The translations under genes were made by a program, and so were the position numbers. Below the pieces are notes generated by a model. The model had not been told where the DNA came from and searched no databases. It worked only from the letters and a program-made list of their open reading frames with translations. From positions 1-54,315 of the forward strand of contig CAYQIT010000006.1 in assembly GCA_964417685.1 (NCBI GenBank): a stretch of 54,315 nt of DNA. The letters are read 5' to 3'. This stretch comes from CAJQGY01 sp964417685 (lineage in GTDB: Bacteria; Pseudomonadota; Gammaproteobacteria; Magnimaribacterales; D2472). Positions 33,832 through 42,470 of the stretch are shown here, piece after piece. The stretch's first letter is position 1; the number at the start of each line of letters is the position of its first letter.

Positions 33832-34700
33832 TTATAAAATTCCTCTTTGCCGAGTGTTGATTTAAATCTTCGATGTTGCCACAAATATTCAGAGGGATGT
33901 TTCCTAATACTATTCTCAATAATTTTATTTAGATCAGAGGACATTTTGTTATCCGAATTCATATTTAGTTCAATTTTTTCAATCTCAATAATATACTCAT
34001 CATTTTCTATAAAGCTGTTTAGAAAATACGTCTGACAATTTGTTTTTCTTATAATTTTATGCGGAGCAGATATAGTTGCTGCTGGAAGGTTAAAAAAGTT
34101 AACTACTTCTGACCCATTCATTCCATAGTCTTGATCAGTAGCATATAAAACTGTTTTACCTGACAGTAGCCATTTAATAAATTTTAATGGCTTATTCTTA
34201 TCACATAAGCCTTTAACCCCTTTCAGGCGACCCTTGCTCTGAATGGCATCAAAGAATTTTGAGTTATGCGTTCTCTCAACCCCATATATATCTACATTCA
34301 TACCCAAAATTCTTGCATCAAGCTCTAAATGTAAAGAATGCTTAAAAAAAAGGAGGACCCCATTACCTTTGTTTTGTTCATTTTTAAGCTGCTTAAGTCC
34401 TCTAATTTTATATTTAATCTCTTTATTTATTCTTGCATCACTCCAAAACCATGAAATAGCAGTATCGAACATCACCAAACCTGAGTTGTTAATATTGCTT
34501 TTAATTAAACTGCTTCTTTTAATATCATCTAGATCATAAAAACAGGCATCAATATTTTTTTTGCTAATATGATTCCTTTTTTTCAAAAAAATGCTTATAA
34601 ATTTGCTTATTACAGGTGAAATCTTTAACTGTAAAGATCTCGGTAGCAATGCAATTGCTCTCCAAAAGAAAACTAGAAGTGATAAAAAAATGTTTTTCAT
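33828..34700 (-). CDS. Lipid A biosynthesis acyltransferase (LpxL/LpxM-like)
   Basis: A 290-residue HtrB/MsbB family acyltransferase. An N-terminal hydrophobic anchor (about 3-20) is followed by the H-x4-E catalytic pair His121/Glu126 in FKHSLHLELD, and later by DQDYG and FFNLPAATIS, which are typical of late acyltransferases. It would add a secondary acyl chain to the Kdo2-lipid A precursor at the inner membrane. The divergent neighbour is waaA, which adds Kdo, so the context agrees. LpxL, LpxM or LpxP identity cannot be settled by eye. The 36-base gap to waaA is very short for two promoters. Confidence 0.85.
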   Translation of the reverse strand: MKNIFLSLLVFFWRAIALLPRSLQLKISPVISKFISIFLKKRNHISKKNIDACFYDLDDIKRSSLIKSNINNSGLVMFDTAISWFWSDARINKEIKYKIRGLKQLKNEQNKGNGVLLFFKHSLHLELDARILGMNVDIYGVERTHNSKFFDAIQSKGRLKGVKGLCDKNKPLKFIKWLLSGKTVLYATDQDYGMNGSEVVNFFNLPAATISAPHKIIRKTNCQTYFLNSFIENDEYIIEIEKIELNMNSDNKMSSDLNKIIENSIRKHPSEYLWQHRRFKSTLGKEEFYK

Positions 34701-34736
34701 ATGATATTAAAATGTATTATTACATTAATATAGCTA

Positions 34737-35993
34737 ATGATTGTCATAATGAGACTTCTTTTTTATAACATTTTAATTCTTATTTTTCTTCCGATAGCTG
34801 TCGGTAGAATTTTATACAAAAGCATCAAAGATAAGGATTACAGACTTAATTTATCTCAAAGGTTTGGCATATATAAAATTAATTCTTCAAAGAAAAAAGT
34901 TATTTGGTTTCATGCGGTTAGCCTTGGAGAAGTCATAGCATCCGAAAAGATAGTCAATAAGCTCCTAGAAGATGCTGACGTAATACTTACAGTCACTACG
35001 CCAACTGGATTACGCCATGCTAGAAAGATTTACAAAGATCGTTTAAAGATTTGTTATGCACCATGGGATAGCCTTGCTTTTATGAATAGGACAATTCACT
35101 CATTCAAGCCATCAGCAATTGTTATTTTTGAAACAGAAATTTGGCCTTCAATGGTCCATTGCTCTTTTAAAAAAGATATTCCTATTATTTTATGTAATGG
35201 CAGAATGTCTCAGAGATCTTTCAAAAGTTATGCAAGGTTCAAAGCTTTAGTTAAAACAACGCTTCAAAAATTCTCTTTTATTTTTGTACAAAGTGAAAAT
35301 CAAGCTAAAAGATTTTTTGAACTAGGAGCAAATATTGAGCAATTAAAAATTGCATCTTCAGTAAAGTTTGACTCTCATCAACTTAATGAAGAATTTAGTA
35401 ATAGAGATCATGAGGTAGAAAAAAATAAAGTTTTATTATTTGCAAGTACTCATAGAGGCGAAGACGAAAGATTAATAAAAATATATAAAAATCTTAAATC
35501 AATGATAGCTAACTTAAGATTAGTAATTGTTCCAAGGCATCCAGAAAGACATACCGAGATAGAACGAATTCTAACTGAAAAAGGATTTAAACATTCATCA
35601 CAAAACAATAGCAAACTAGAATTTGAAGATAATGAGGTAATAGTTATAAATGCTATTGGTATCTTGGCCGAGTTATATGCTAAAGCAGATGCAGCTTTTA
35701 TTGGCGGGAGTATGTTAGGCGATACAGGAGGGCATAATATAATTGAGCCTGCTGCATCTGGATGTCCATTTGTTGTTGGTGAATATATGTATAATTTTAC
35801 AGATATATTAGAGTCATTTTTAATACGAGATGCGTGTATCCAAGCCTCAAGCGACAAAGAGATAGAACTATCTTTAAAAAGTATATTGACTGACAATGAT
35901 CAGCATGGAAAAATTAATGCATTAGAAGTTGTTAAAGAAAACAAAGGGTCATCAGATGCGCAAGCAAGAAAGATTTTAAGTTTTTTAAATTAA
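34737..35993 (+). CDS. waaA: 3-deoxy-D-manno-octulosonic acid transferase WaaA (KdtA)
   Basis: WaaA transfers Kdo from CMP-Kdo to lipid A precursor on the cytoplasmic face of the inner membrane. The 418-residue protein has an N-terminal anchor (about 5-25), IWFHAVSLGEV with the acceptor-site Glu, FETEIWPSM, ILCNGRMS, and the donor-domain segments VIVPRHPER, AFIGGSMLGDTGGHNIIEPA and FVVGEYMYNF. ATG at 34737 has a second Met at residue 5 as alternative. glnB follows 12 bases after the stop. Confidence 0.95.
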   Translation: MIVIMRLLFYNILILIFLPIAVGRILYKSIKDKDYRLNLSQRFGIYKINSSKKKVIWFHAVSLGEVIASEKIVNKLLEDADVILTVTTPTGLRHARKIYKDRLKICYAPWDSLAFMNRTIHSFKPSAIVIFETEIWPSMVHCSFKKDIPIILCNGRMSQRSFKSYARFKALVKTTLQKFSFIFVQSENQAKRFFELGANIEQLKIASSVKFDSHQLNEEFSNRDHEVEKNKVLLFASTHRGEDERLIKIYKNLKSMIANLRLVIVPRHPERHTEIERILTEKGFKHSSQNNSKLEFEDNEVIVINAIGILAELYAKADAAFIGGSMLGDTGGHNIIEPAASGCPFVVGEYMYNFTDILESFLIRDACIQASSDKEIELSLKSILTDNDQHGKINALEVVKENKGSSDAQARKILSFLN

Positions 35994-36005
35994 AAGGGGC
36001 ATATT

Positions 36006-36344
36006 TTGAAATTAGTTACAGCAATCATAAAACCTTTCAAGGTTGAAGAGGTAAGATCCGCATTAGAAAAAATAGGTGTTTCTGGAATGACAATGACCGA
36101 GGTTAAGGGTTTTGGAAGGCAGAAAGGTCATACCGAACTTTATCGTGGTGCAGAATACACTATAGATTTTCTACCTAAAATTAAATTAGAGATAGCTGTA
36201 TCTGATGACATAGTTGAATCTGTAAAAAGCGCAATAATTGAAGCAGCAGCCTCAGGAAAAATTGGGGATGGTAAAATTTTCATATCGCCTATTGAAGAAG
36301 TAGTTCGAATAAGAACGGGTGAGACAGACGAAGACGCTCTGTAA
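36006..36344 (+). CDS. glnB: Nitrogen regulatory protein P-II (GlnB)
   Basis: P-II senses 2-oxoglutarate and ATP/ADP and signals nitrogen state by binding partners such as GlnE and NtrB. The 112 residues closely follow E. coli GlnB: the T-loop contains GRQKGHTELYRGAEY with Tyr51, the uridylylation site, then the B-loop AASGKIGDGKIF and C-loop VIRIRTGE-like VVRIRTGETDE. The start is TTG at 36006, supported by AAAAGGGG 5-12 bases upstream. There is no amt gene beside it, so GlnB rather than GlnK is likely. The stop is in frame with the following miaA, which begins within 10 bases. Confidence 0.95.
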   Translation: MKLVTAIIKPFKVEEVRSALEKIGVSGMTMTEVKGFGRQKGHTELYRGAEYTIDFLPKIKLEIAVSDDIVESVKSAIIEAAASGKIGDGKIFISPIEEVVRIRTGETDEDAL

Positions 36345-36350
36345 AATTCA

Positions 36351-37286
36351 ATTATTAAAAAATTAAATCAAAAAAAAGTCGTTTTCCTTTTAGGTCCTAC
36401 CGCATCCGGAAAAACAGACTTAGCAATAAAACTGTCAAAAAGCTTTGATTTTGAGATCATTAGCGTCGATTCTGTGATGGTCTATAAAGATGCTAATATT
36501 GGCTCTGCAAAACCACCAAAAAATGTCTTAGAAAAATATCCACATTTTTTAGTCAATAATAAAAACTTAACCGAAATCTACTCTGTTGCAGAATTCTGCA
36601 ACGATTCTTATAAATTAATTGAAGAAATTCACTCTAGAAATAAGATACCATTTTTTGTTGGTGGTTCGATGATGTACTTTAAGTCTTTGTTAGATGGTAT
36701 AAATGATATGCCTGCAAGAGATGATTTGTATAGGGAAAAGCTTTTAGAAGAGAGTTTAAAGAAGCCGGGTTATCTTTTTAATCTTCTTTTAGAAACTGAT
36801 CCTGAGTATGCAAAGAAAATTAAGCCAAACGATGAAAAAAGAATTTTGAGAGCTCTAGAGGTTGCGAATAGTTCAGGAAAGACGATGACAGAAAATCTTA
36901 ATGAAAGCTTCAAGAAGAGCTTAAAAAATAAGTATGATATTTTGCAAATAGGTATCTATGAGGAAGATAGAACAATATTGCATAAAAGAATTAAAGACAG
37001 ATTAGAAGCAATGTTTAACGAAGGTCTTATCGAAGAGGTTGAGGATATTAAAAAAAATTACTGTATTGAATCAAGTCACCCAATTCTATCTGCTGTAAAT
37101 TATAAGCAAGTTTTTGATTATTTAGATAACCATATAAACAAAGACGAGTTATTTAATAAGGCTTTATTTGCTTCAAGGCAATTAGCAAAAAGGCAGATTA
37201 CATGGATTAGATCATGGGAAGATCTTAATTTATTTAAAATAAACTCTGATGAAGAGATTAAAGAAAATATAAAGAATTTCTTATAG
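36351..37286 (+). CDS. miaA: tRNA dimethylallyltransferase MiaA, probable ATT start
   Basis: MiaA adds the dimethylallyl group to A37 of tRNAs reading UNN codons. Reading in frame from the glnB stop (36342-36344), the codons give ...IIKKLNQKKVVFLLGPTASGKTDLAIKL..., so the P-loop GPTASGKT is encoded at about 36393-36416. The first GTG is at 36474, after the P-loop, and cannot be the start. The only plausible initiators between the stop and the P-loop are ATT at 36351 or 36354. Starting at 36351 gives 311 residues, normal for MiaA. Later motifs are intact: ISVDS, YKDANIGSAKP, FFVGGSMMYFKSLL, NDEKRILRALEV and RQLAKRQITWIR. A sequencing error is the alternative. Confidence 0.85.
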   Translation: MIKKLNQKKVVFLLGPTASGKTDLAIKLSKSFDFEIISVDSVMVYKDANIGSAKPPKNVLEKYPHFLVNNKNLTEIYSVAEFCNDSYKLIEEIHSRNKIPFFVGGSMMYFKSLLDGINDMPARDDLYREKLLEESLKKPGYLFNLLLETDPEYAKKIKPNDEKRILRALEVANSSGKTMTENLNESFKKSLKNKYDILQIGIYEEDRTILHKRIKDRLEAMFNEGLIEEVEDIKKNYCIESSHPILSAVNYKQVFDYLDNHINKDELFNKALFASRQLAKRQITWIRSWEDLNLFKINSDEEIKENIKNFL

Positions 37287-37324
37287 ATGGCTTTAAATAT
37301 ATATTTAAGCCCATAAATATTAAC

Positions 37325-37330
37325 TATAAT
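37325..37330 (+). promoter_or_regulatory. Possible -10 box for hflK
   Basis: TATAAT lies 22 bases upstream of the hflK ATG in the 66-base gap after miaA. A GAGG ribosome-binding site follows at about 37342. No convincing -35 box is seen and the whole gap is AT-rich, so this is weak. Confidence 0.3.
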
Positions 37331-37352
37331 ATAAATATATTGAGGTAAATAT

Positions 37353-38420
37353 ATGAACTGGGATAATCAAGACAAAGATCCATGGGGTGGTAAGAATGAT
37401 GCTCCTGATTTTGATGATCTTTTAAAAAAATTTTCATCTGTACTAGGAGCAAAGAAAGCAACTTCATCTAATGGCTCAGGTTCAGGAGGCGGCGGCAATA
37501 AGCTATCCTCAAGTAGAATATTTCTGTATGCATTCTTTGCCTTTTTAATTGTTTACGCTTCTCAGTGTATATATCAGCTTGATGCTTCTGAAAGAGCAGT
37601 TATCTTAAGATTGGGAAAATTTCACGAAGAACAATCTGAAGGATTGAACTTTAGACTTGCGGGAATTGATGATAGGTATGTTGAAAATGTTTCTTTGACT
37701 AGAAGATATACACAAACAAACAGTATGCTAACTAAAGATGAAAATATTGTTGATGTTACTGTTTCAGCTCAATATAGAATTGCCAACCTAAAAGATTTTG
37801 TACTGAATGTTAAAGATCCTGAAGGCAGTCTAAGAAATGCAATTGAGAGCGCATTAAGGCACGTTGTTGGTGACAATACCCTTGATCAAACTCTTACTGT
37901 AGGAAGAGAAAACATTGCCTTTGATGTTCAAAATAGATTACAAGCTTACCTAGACACATACCAAACAGGTCTTTTAGTTCAGCAAGTAAATATTGAGAAA
38001 ACTGACCCACCTCAAGCAGTAAAAGATGCATTTGATGATGTTGTTGCTGCTCGTGAGGACAAAGAAAGACTTCAAAACGAAGCTGAAAGGTATGCTTTAT
38101 CAATCGTTCCTGAGGCAAGAGGTCAAGCGCAAGCCAGGATAAGACAAGCAGAGGGTTACAAATTAGAAGTAGTTGCCAATGCAGAAGGTGAGGTTGCAAG
38201 ATTTACAAACTTGCTTGAAGAATATAGCAAAGCTCCCGAAGTCACGAGAGATAGGTTATATCTGGATGCACTTCAATCAGTTCTATCTAACTCAACCAAG
38301 GTTATGGTCGATGTAGAGGGAGGTAATAATTTATTATATTTACCTTTAGATAAAATAATGGAAGAAAACAAGAAACAAGAAAATTCTAGAATTAATTTAA
38401 GGAGAGTTGATGATGAATAA
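37353..38420 (+). CDS. hflK: HflK, subunit of the HflKC membrane complex
   Basis: HflK pairs with HflC in a large periplasm-facing SPFH complex that surrounds and modulates the FtsH protease. The 355-residue protein has a Gly-rich cytoplasmic N-terminus (WGGKNDAPD, SGSGGGGNK), one membrane span at about 54-72, the SPFH domain beginning QLDASERAVILRLGKF, then a coiled-coil region rich in charged and Ala residues (VAAREDKERLQNEAERYA, ARIRQAEGYKLEVVANAEGE). GAGG precedes the ATG. It overlaps hflC by 8 bases. hfq and hflX, usually between miaA and hflK, are absent here. Confidence 0.95.
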   Translation: MNWDNQDKDPWGGKNDAPDFDDLLKKFSSVLGAKKATSSNGSGSGGGGNKLSSSRIFLYAFFAFLIVYASQCIYQLDASERAVILRLGKFHEEQSEGLNFRLAGIDDRYVENVSLTRRYTQTNSMLTKDENIVDVTVSAQYRIANLKDFVLNVKDPEGSLRNAIESALRHVVGDNTLDQTLTVGRENIAFDVQNRLQAYLDTYQTGLLVQQVNIEKTDPPQAVKDAFDDVVAAREDKERLQNEAERYALSIVPEARGQAQARIRQAEGYKLEVVANAEGEVARFTNLLEEYSKAPEVTRDRLYLDALQSVLSNSTKVMVDVEGGNNLLYLPLDKIMEENKKQENSRINLRRVDDE

Positions 38421-39279
38421 GAGTTCATATTTGCTAGTATTCGCAGCGCTTATAGTTGGAATTGCATTTAATAGTTTTTTTATCGTAGATGAAAAAGAAA
38501 AAGCAATAGTATTACAATTTGGTGAGGCTGTTAGAACTGATATTGATGTTGGCTTTTCTTTTAAACTACCTATTGTTCAAGAAGTTAAAAAGTATGATGC
38601 AAGAATACAAACACTTGATGAGGCTCCTGATAGAATTTTGACAGTTGAAAGTAAATACTTGCTTGTAGATTCGTTTATTAAATATCGTATTTCAGATGTA
38701 CTTACATTTTATAAAGCAAATAACGGAAGTTTTAATAGTCTTAATAGTTTATTAGGCCAAAGATCAGAATTTATTCTTAAAAATCAGTTCGGTAAAAGGA
38801 CTGTAAAAGAAGTTGTTTCTGGTGAAAGAGATGAGCTAATGAATACAATGTTGAATCAGCTAAATGATTCAGTTGTTGATCTTGGTGTTGAGATAATAGA
38901 CTTTAGGGTTAAAAGGATAGATCTTCCTTCAAACTTGAGTAATTCCGTATATGAGAGAATGAGGACTGAAAGAAATAGATTGGCTGAAGAGTTAAGGTCT
39001 GAAGGCAAGGAGATTGCAAGAGAGATTAGAGCTATTGCTGATAAAGATAAGGTTGTTATTTTGGCTGAAGCCTATAAGAAATCAGAGCAACTAAGAGGTG
39101 AGGGTGATGCAGAGGCAACCGCAATATATGCAGAAGCATATTCTGTTGATCCAGAGTTTTATGAATTTACAAGAAGCTTGAAGGCTTATACAGAAACTTT
39201 TCAAAATAAATCTGATGTAATGCTAATTGATTCTGAATCTGAATTTTTTAAATATTTAAATAAACAAAGCCAGCCATAA
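38413..39279 (+). CDS. hflC: HflC, subunit of the HflKC membrane complex
   Basis: HflC is the partner of HflK. I chose the ATG at 38413, 8 bases after AGGAG; an ATG at 38410 and a TTG at 38407 are alternatives. The 288-residue protein has an N-terminal membrane span (about 5-23), an SPFH domain starting FFIVDEKEKAIVLQFGEA, and the family motifs IDFRVKRIDLP and YERMRTERNRLAEELRSEG, then an Ala/Glu-rich helix (GEGDAEATAIYAEAY). Order hflK-hflC-purA is standard. purA follows after 7 bases. Confidence 0.95.
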   Translation: MNKSSYLLVFAALIVGIAFNSFFIVDEKEKAIVLQFGEAVRTDIDVGFSFKLPIVQEVKKYDARIQTLDEAPDRILTVESKYLLVDSFIKYRISDVLTFYKANNGSFNSLNSLLGQRSEFILKNQFGKRTVKEVVSGERDELMNTMLNQLNDSVVDLGVEIIDFRVKRIDLPSNLSNSVYERMRTERNRLAEELRSEGKEIAREIRAIADKDKVVILAEAYKKSEQLRGEGDAEATAIYAEAYSVDPEFYEFTRSLKAYTETFQNKSDVMLIDSESEFFKYLNKQSQP

Positions 39280-39286
39280 AAAGTAA

Positions 39287-40504
39287 ATGTCTAAAAATAC
39301 ACTAATACTGGGTCTCCAGTGGGGGGATGAAGGTAAAGGTAAAATAGTAGATGCGTTGAGCGCAGATACACATGCTGTATGTAGGTTTCAAGGCGGACAT
39401 AATGCAGGTCATACAATTAAAGTAAATGGAGAGCAAACAGTTCTTCATTTGACTCCATCAGGAATACTCCACCCTAATATCAACTGTGTTATTGGTAATG
39501 GGGTAGTTCTTTCTTTAGAATCCCTAGATAAAGAAATAAATGAGCTTAAAGAAGCTGGTATTTCATTTGATAATAGATTTTATATTAGTTCATCATGCTG
39601 CTTAATTCTTCCGACTCATATAAAAATTGATCAGGTAAGAGACAAAAAAGAATCTATAGGAACAACTGGAAGAGGCATCGGGCCTGCATATGAGGACAAA
39701 ATAGCTAGGCGTGCTATAAGGTTGGGTGATTTTTCTGATGAGGCTAATTTCAAGAAGAAACTTGAGAAACTAGTGACTTACCATAATAAAGTTTTAAACA
39801 AAATGCATGACGAAGACTCGATATCTGTGCAACAAGTCGTTGATGAAATTTTCTCTTACAAGCATCTTTATGATAATTTTTGTTGTGACACTCAAAACTT
39901 GCTAATTGATTGGATTGAAGAGGACAAATCAATACTATTTGAGGGGGCTCAGGGAACTCTTTTAGATATTGATCAAGGAACTTACCCATTTGTGACATCT
40001 TCAAGTACCACCGCTGGAGGAGTTTCAACAGGTTTGGGTATTGGCCCAAAATATATAAATAAAATTATCGGTATCACAAAAGCCTATACAACAAGAGTCG
40101 GTGAAGGGCCTTTTATTACAGAACTATTTGATGCTAATGGTGAGATGTTAGCAAAAAATGGTCATGAATTTGGAGCAACAACAGGAAGACCAAGAAGATG
40201 TGGCTGGTTAGATTTAGTCGCATTAAAAAAAGCTGTTTTTACAAATTCAGTAACTGATCTTTGCCTCACAAAACTAGATGTTCTTGATACTTTTAAAGAA
40301 ATTTCTGTTTGCATTAAATATGATAATGGAAATCCGATCTACAAAACATTTGAAGGATGGAATGATAAAACAGAAGGAGTAACAGATTTTAATAACCTTC
40401 CGCATAATGCTAAATCTTACATAAACTTTATAGAGGAGTTTATTGGGTGTGAGATTAGTATAGTCTCAACCGGACCTTCTAGAGATCAAACAATTACGAG
40501 ATAA
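39287..40504 (+). CDS. purA: Adenylosuccinate synthetase PurA
   Basis: PurA joins IMP and aspartate using GTP, the first committed step to AMP. The N-terminal LQWGDEGKGKIVD is the GTP-binding P-loop. GGHNAGHTI, GTTGRGIGPAYEDK with IMP contacts, FEGAQGTLLDIDQGTYPFVTSSST, TRVGEGPF and GRPRRCGWLDLVA are all present, and it ends GPSRDQTI. At 405 residues it is shorter than the E. coli enzyme (432) but complete in motifs. It meets nusB tail to tail with an 11-base gap that has no visible terminator. Confidence 0.96.
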   Translation: MSKNTLILGLQWGDEGKGKIVDALSADTHAVCRFQGGHNAGHTIKVNGEQTVLHLTPSGILHPNINCVIGNGVVLSLESLDKEINELKEAGISFDNRFYISSSCCLILPTHIKIDQVRDKKESIGTTGRGIGPAYEDKIARRAIRLGDFSDEANFKKKLEKLVTYHNKVLNKMHDEDSISVQQVVDEIFSYKHLYDNFCCDTQNLLIDWIEEDKSILFEGAQGTLLDIDQGTYPFVTSSSTTAGGVSTGLGIGPKYINKIIGITKAYTTRVGEGPFITELFDANGEMLAKNGHEFGATTGRPRRCGWLDLVALKKAVFTNSVTDLCLTKLDVLDTFKEISVCIKYDNGNPIYKTFEGWNDKTEGVTDFNNLPHNAKSYINFIEEFIGCEISIVSTGPSRDQTITR

Positions 40505-40515
40505 GGTATTTGTAT

Positions 40516-40926
40516 TTATTTGATATTTAGAAATTTGTCTAAATAAGTATTTATAAACTTATACGATTCGGGGTTAGAGAATTTTTTTGAAAGCCTAAGC
40601 GATTCATCGATGATCAGGGGCCCATCAAGTTCATCATTTAAAAATTCATTTATCGCAAAGTACATAATAGACTTATCTATAAGTTCTAAATTAGTTTCTT
40701 TTAGACCAAGATCTTTAATTGAATCTTGAATTGATTTATTGTTTTTTTCTATTGATCTTAGAGATTTTTCAAAATACGCAAAATCAACATTTTTATTTTG
40801 GTGCTCATCTTTAAACTGGATGACGATATCTTCTATATTTTGGTAATTAAATAAAAACTGATAGATTGCTTGCACTAAATATTCACGAGTTCTAATAATT
40901 TTTTTATATTTTGCTAAATTTTTCAA
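40516..40926 (-). CDS. nusB: Transcription antitermination factor NusB
   Basis: NusB with NusE binds boxA RNA and promotes rRNA antitermination. The 136-residue protein has the all-helical NusB form with TREYLVQAIYQFLFN near the N-terminus and the late segments AINEFLNDELDGPLIIDESLRLSKKFSNPESYKFINTYLD in pieces typical of the family (for example 'VIINEAVELAKKF...FVNGVLD'). The start is TTG at 40926, directly after the ribH stop; no ATG occurs before the conserved helix. The ribH-nusB order is normal for gammaproteobacteria, which supports the call since sequence identity looks low. Confidence 0.85.
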   Translation of the reverse strand: MKNLAKYKKIIRTREYLVQAIYQFLFNYQNIEDIVIQFKDEHQNKNVDFAYFEKSLRSIEKNNKSIQDSIKDLGLKETNLELIDKSIMYFAINEFLNDELDGPLIIDESLRLSKKFSNPESYKFINTYLDKFLNIK

Positions 40927-41385
40927 TTACAACTCCATTATTTCTAATAGAGATTGAGTAATTTCTTTTCCTTTATTCAATTTTTCAACAGATGATCTTT
41001 CAATGGCTTGTTCTATATTATTTGTAGCAAGAATACCATTCGCAATAGGTATTGATTTTTCTATAGATAATTTCATAAGAGCATCCGCAGTTGCATTAGC
41101 AATTAATTCAAAGTGAGGAGTTTCGCCTTTTATAATTGAGCCAAATGCAATTATTCCTTTAGCGCCATTATTAATCGATTTAAGTGATGCATATGGAATT
41201 TCCCATGCACCTGGGACTCTTACTATATTAATATTTTTTATACCTACCTTTTCCATATACGATAGAGACTCTTGAATCATTGGTGAAACAATATCGTCAT
41301 TCCATTTACTTGCAACTATACAAATATTTTTATCCATGACCGATTTTGATAATTTTTCAAATTTAAATCCATTTTCTATTTTCAT
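40927..41385 (-). CDS. ribH: 6,7-dimethyl-8-ribityllumazine synthase RibH
   Basis: RibH condenses the pyrimidinedione from RibD with dihydroxybutanone phosphate from RibB. The 152-residue protein has the family segments IVASKWNDDIVSPM, VRVPGAWEIPYA, AFGSIIKGETPHFELIANA with the catalytic His, and PIANGILATNNIEQAIERS. It overlaps the ribB(X) stop by 4 bases and directly abuts nusB, so all are read from one message. Confidence 0.95.
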   Translation of the reverse strand: MKIENGFKFEKLSKSVMDKNICIVASKWNDDIVSPMIQESLSYMEKVGIKNINIVRVPGAWEIPYASLKSINNGAKGIIAFGSIIKGETPHFELIANATADALMKLSIEKSIPIANGILATNNIEQAIERSSVEKLNKGKEITQSLLEIMEL

Positions 41386-42458
41386 TTTTCAAATCCTATA
41401 ACTTCTAAATCGAATCCTGAAAGAGAAGGGTATTTAAGAGGCGCAGCAAGCAATCTAATTTTTGATAATCCCAATTCTCTTAAGATTTGAGATCCAACTC
41501 CTGACACTCTAGTGTCCGGAACCCATTTCTCTTTTGATCCCTTTAGATTTCCGAGGAGTTGATCAGGACTTTCTTGATTGCCAATCAACAAAAGGATGCC
41601 TGAATCTTCTTCAGCAATTCTATCTATAGCATCTTCAAATGATAGCCTAGAACCAAATTCGTTTAACCCAATTAAATCATGAACTAAATTTGGAGCATGA
41701 ACCCTTACAAGAGGTGCTTTATTGCTATGTATGTCACCCTTAGCAAAAGAGATATGAAGATTATTAAATATACTATCTCTCCATGCAGTTAAATTAAAAG
41801 TATTTCCCCTTATTTCAACTGTCCTTTCGTATTCTTTTTTAACTGATTTCTCTTTGACAGCACGATATTGAATCAAATCAGCGATTGATCCAATTTTTAA
41901 TTTATATTGTTTAGCAAATTGCATAAGATCATCTCTTCTTGCCATAGTCCCATCATCATTCATAATTTCACAGATAACCCCTGCAGGCTCTAGTCCTGCA
42001 AGTTTAGATAAGTCACATGCTGCTTCAGTGTGTCCAGCCCTATTAAGCACGCCACCGTCCATAGCTTTTAACGGAAAGATATGCCCTGGTTGAACAATAT
42101 CGCTAGAGTTTGAATTTTTTGCAACCGCTGTTTTTATAGTATGAGATCTATCGGCAGCTGATATTCCAGTAGATATCCCACTTGCAGCTTCAATAGATAC
42201 AGTAAAAGCTGTACCGTGATTAGCTTTGTTTTTTTCTGTCATCATTGGAAGATCTAAATGAGCACATTTATTAGAAGTGAGAGTTAAACAAATGAGACCT
42301 TTACCTTTCGACGCCATAAAGTTAACAATATCAGGGCTTACAAGCTCAGCAGCACAAACCAAGTCTCCTTCATTTTCACGATCTTCATCATCAAGCAAAA
42401 TTACCATTTTGCCGTCAGCAATATCTTTTATAAGCTCTTCTACAGTATTAAATTCCAT
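41382..42458 (-). CDS. ribB: 3,4-dihydroxy-2-butanone 4-phosphate synthase fused to a degenerate GTP cyclohydrolase II domain (RibBX type)
   Basis: The N-terminal RibB domain (about 1-205) makes the four-carbon unit of riboflavin from ribulose 5-phosphate. It is intact: LLDDEDRENEGDLVCAAE, FMASKGKGLICL, ISAADRSHTI, HIFPLKAMDGGVLNRAGHTEAACDL and GVICEIMNDDGTMAR. The C-terminal part (about 210-358) is placed like GTP cyclohydrolase II, but the Zn-binding Cys triplet and the GRGIG-type GTP loop are missing; where RibA has a CDC motif this has LVHDLIGLNEFGSRL. It therefore looks like the known RibBX variant with no RibA activity. A separate ribA is expected elsewhere. It follows ribD by 12 bases, with no ribE between. 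Confidence 0.9.
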   Translation of the reverse strand: MEFNTVEELIKDIADGKMVILLDDEDRENEGDLVCAAELVSPDIVNFMASKGKGLICLTLTSNKCAHLDLPMMTEKNKANHGTAFTVSIEAASGISTGISAADRSHTIKTAVAKNSNSSDIVQPGHIFPLKAMDGGVLNRAGHTEAACDLSKLAGLEPAGVICEIMNDDGTMARRDDLMQFAKQYKLKIGSIADLIQYRAVKEKSVKKEYERTVEIRGNTFNLTAWRDSIFNNLHISFAKGDIHSNKAPLVRVHAPNLVHDLIGLNEFGSRLSFEDAIDRIAEEDSGILLLIGNQESPDQLLGNLKGSKEKWVPDTRVSGVGSQILRELGLSKIRLLAAPLKYPSLSGFDLEVIGFEK

Positions 42459-42470
42459 TCTTTCAAGTTG

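Noticed and set aside
36474..37286. GTG at 36474 as the miaA start
   Set aside because: It would remove the GPTASGKT P-loop, which is encoded in the same frame just upstream.
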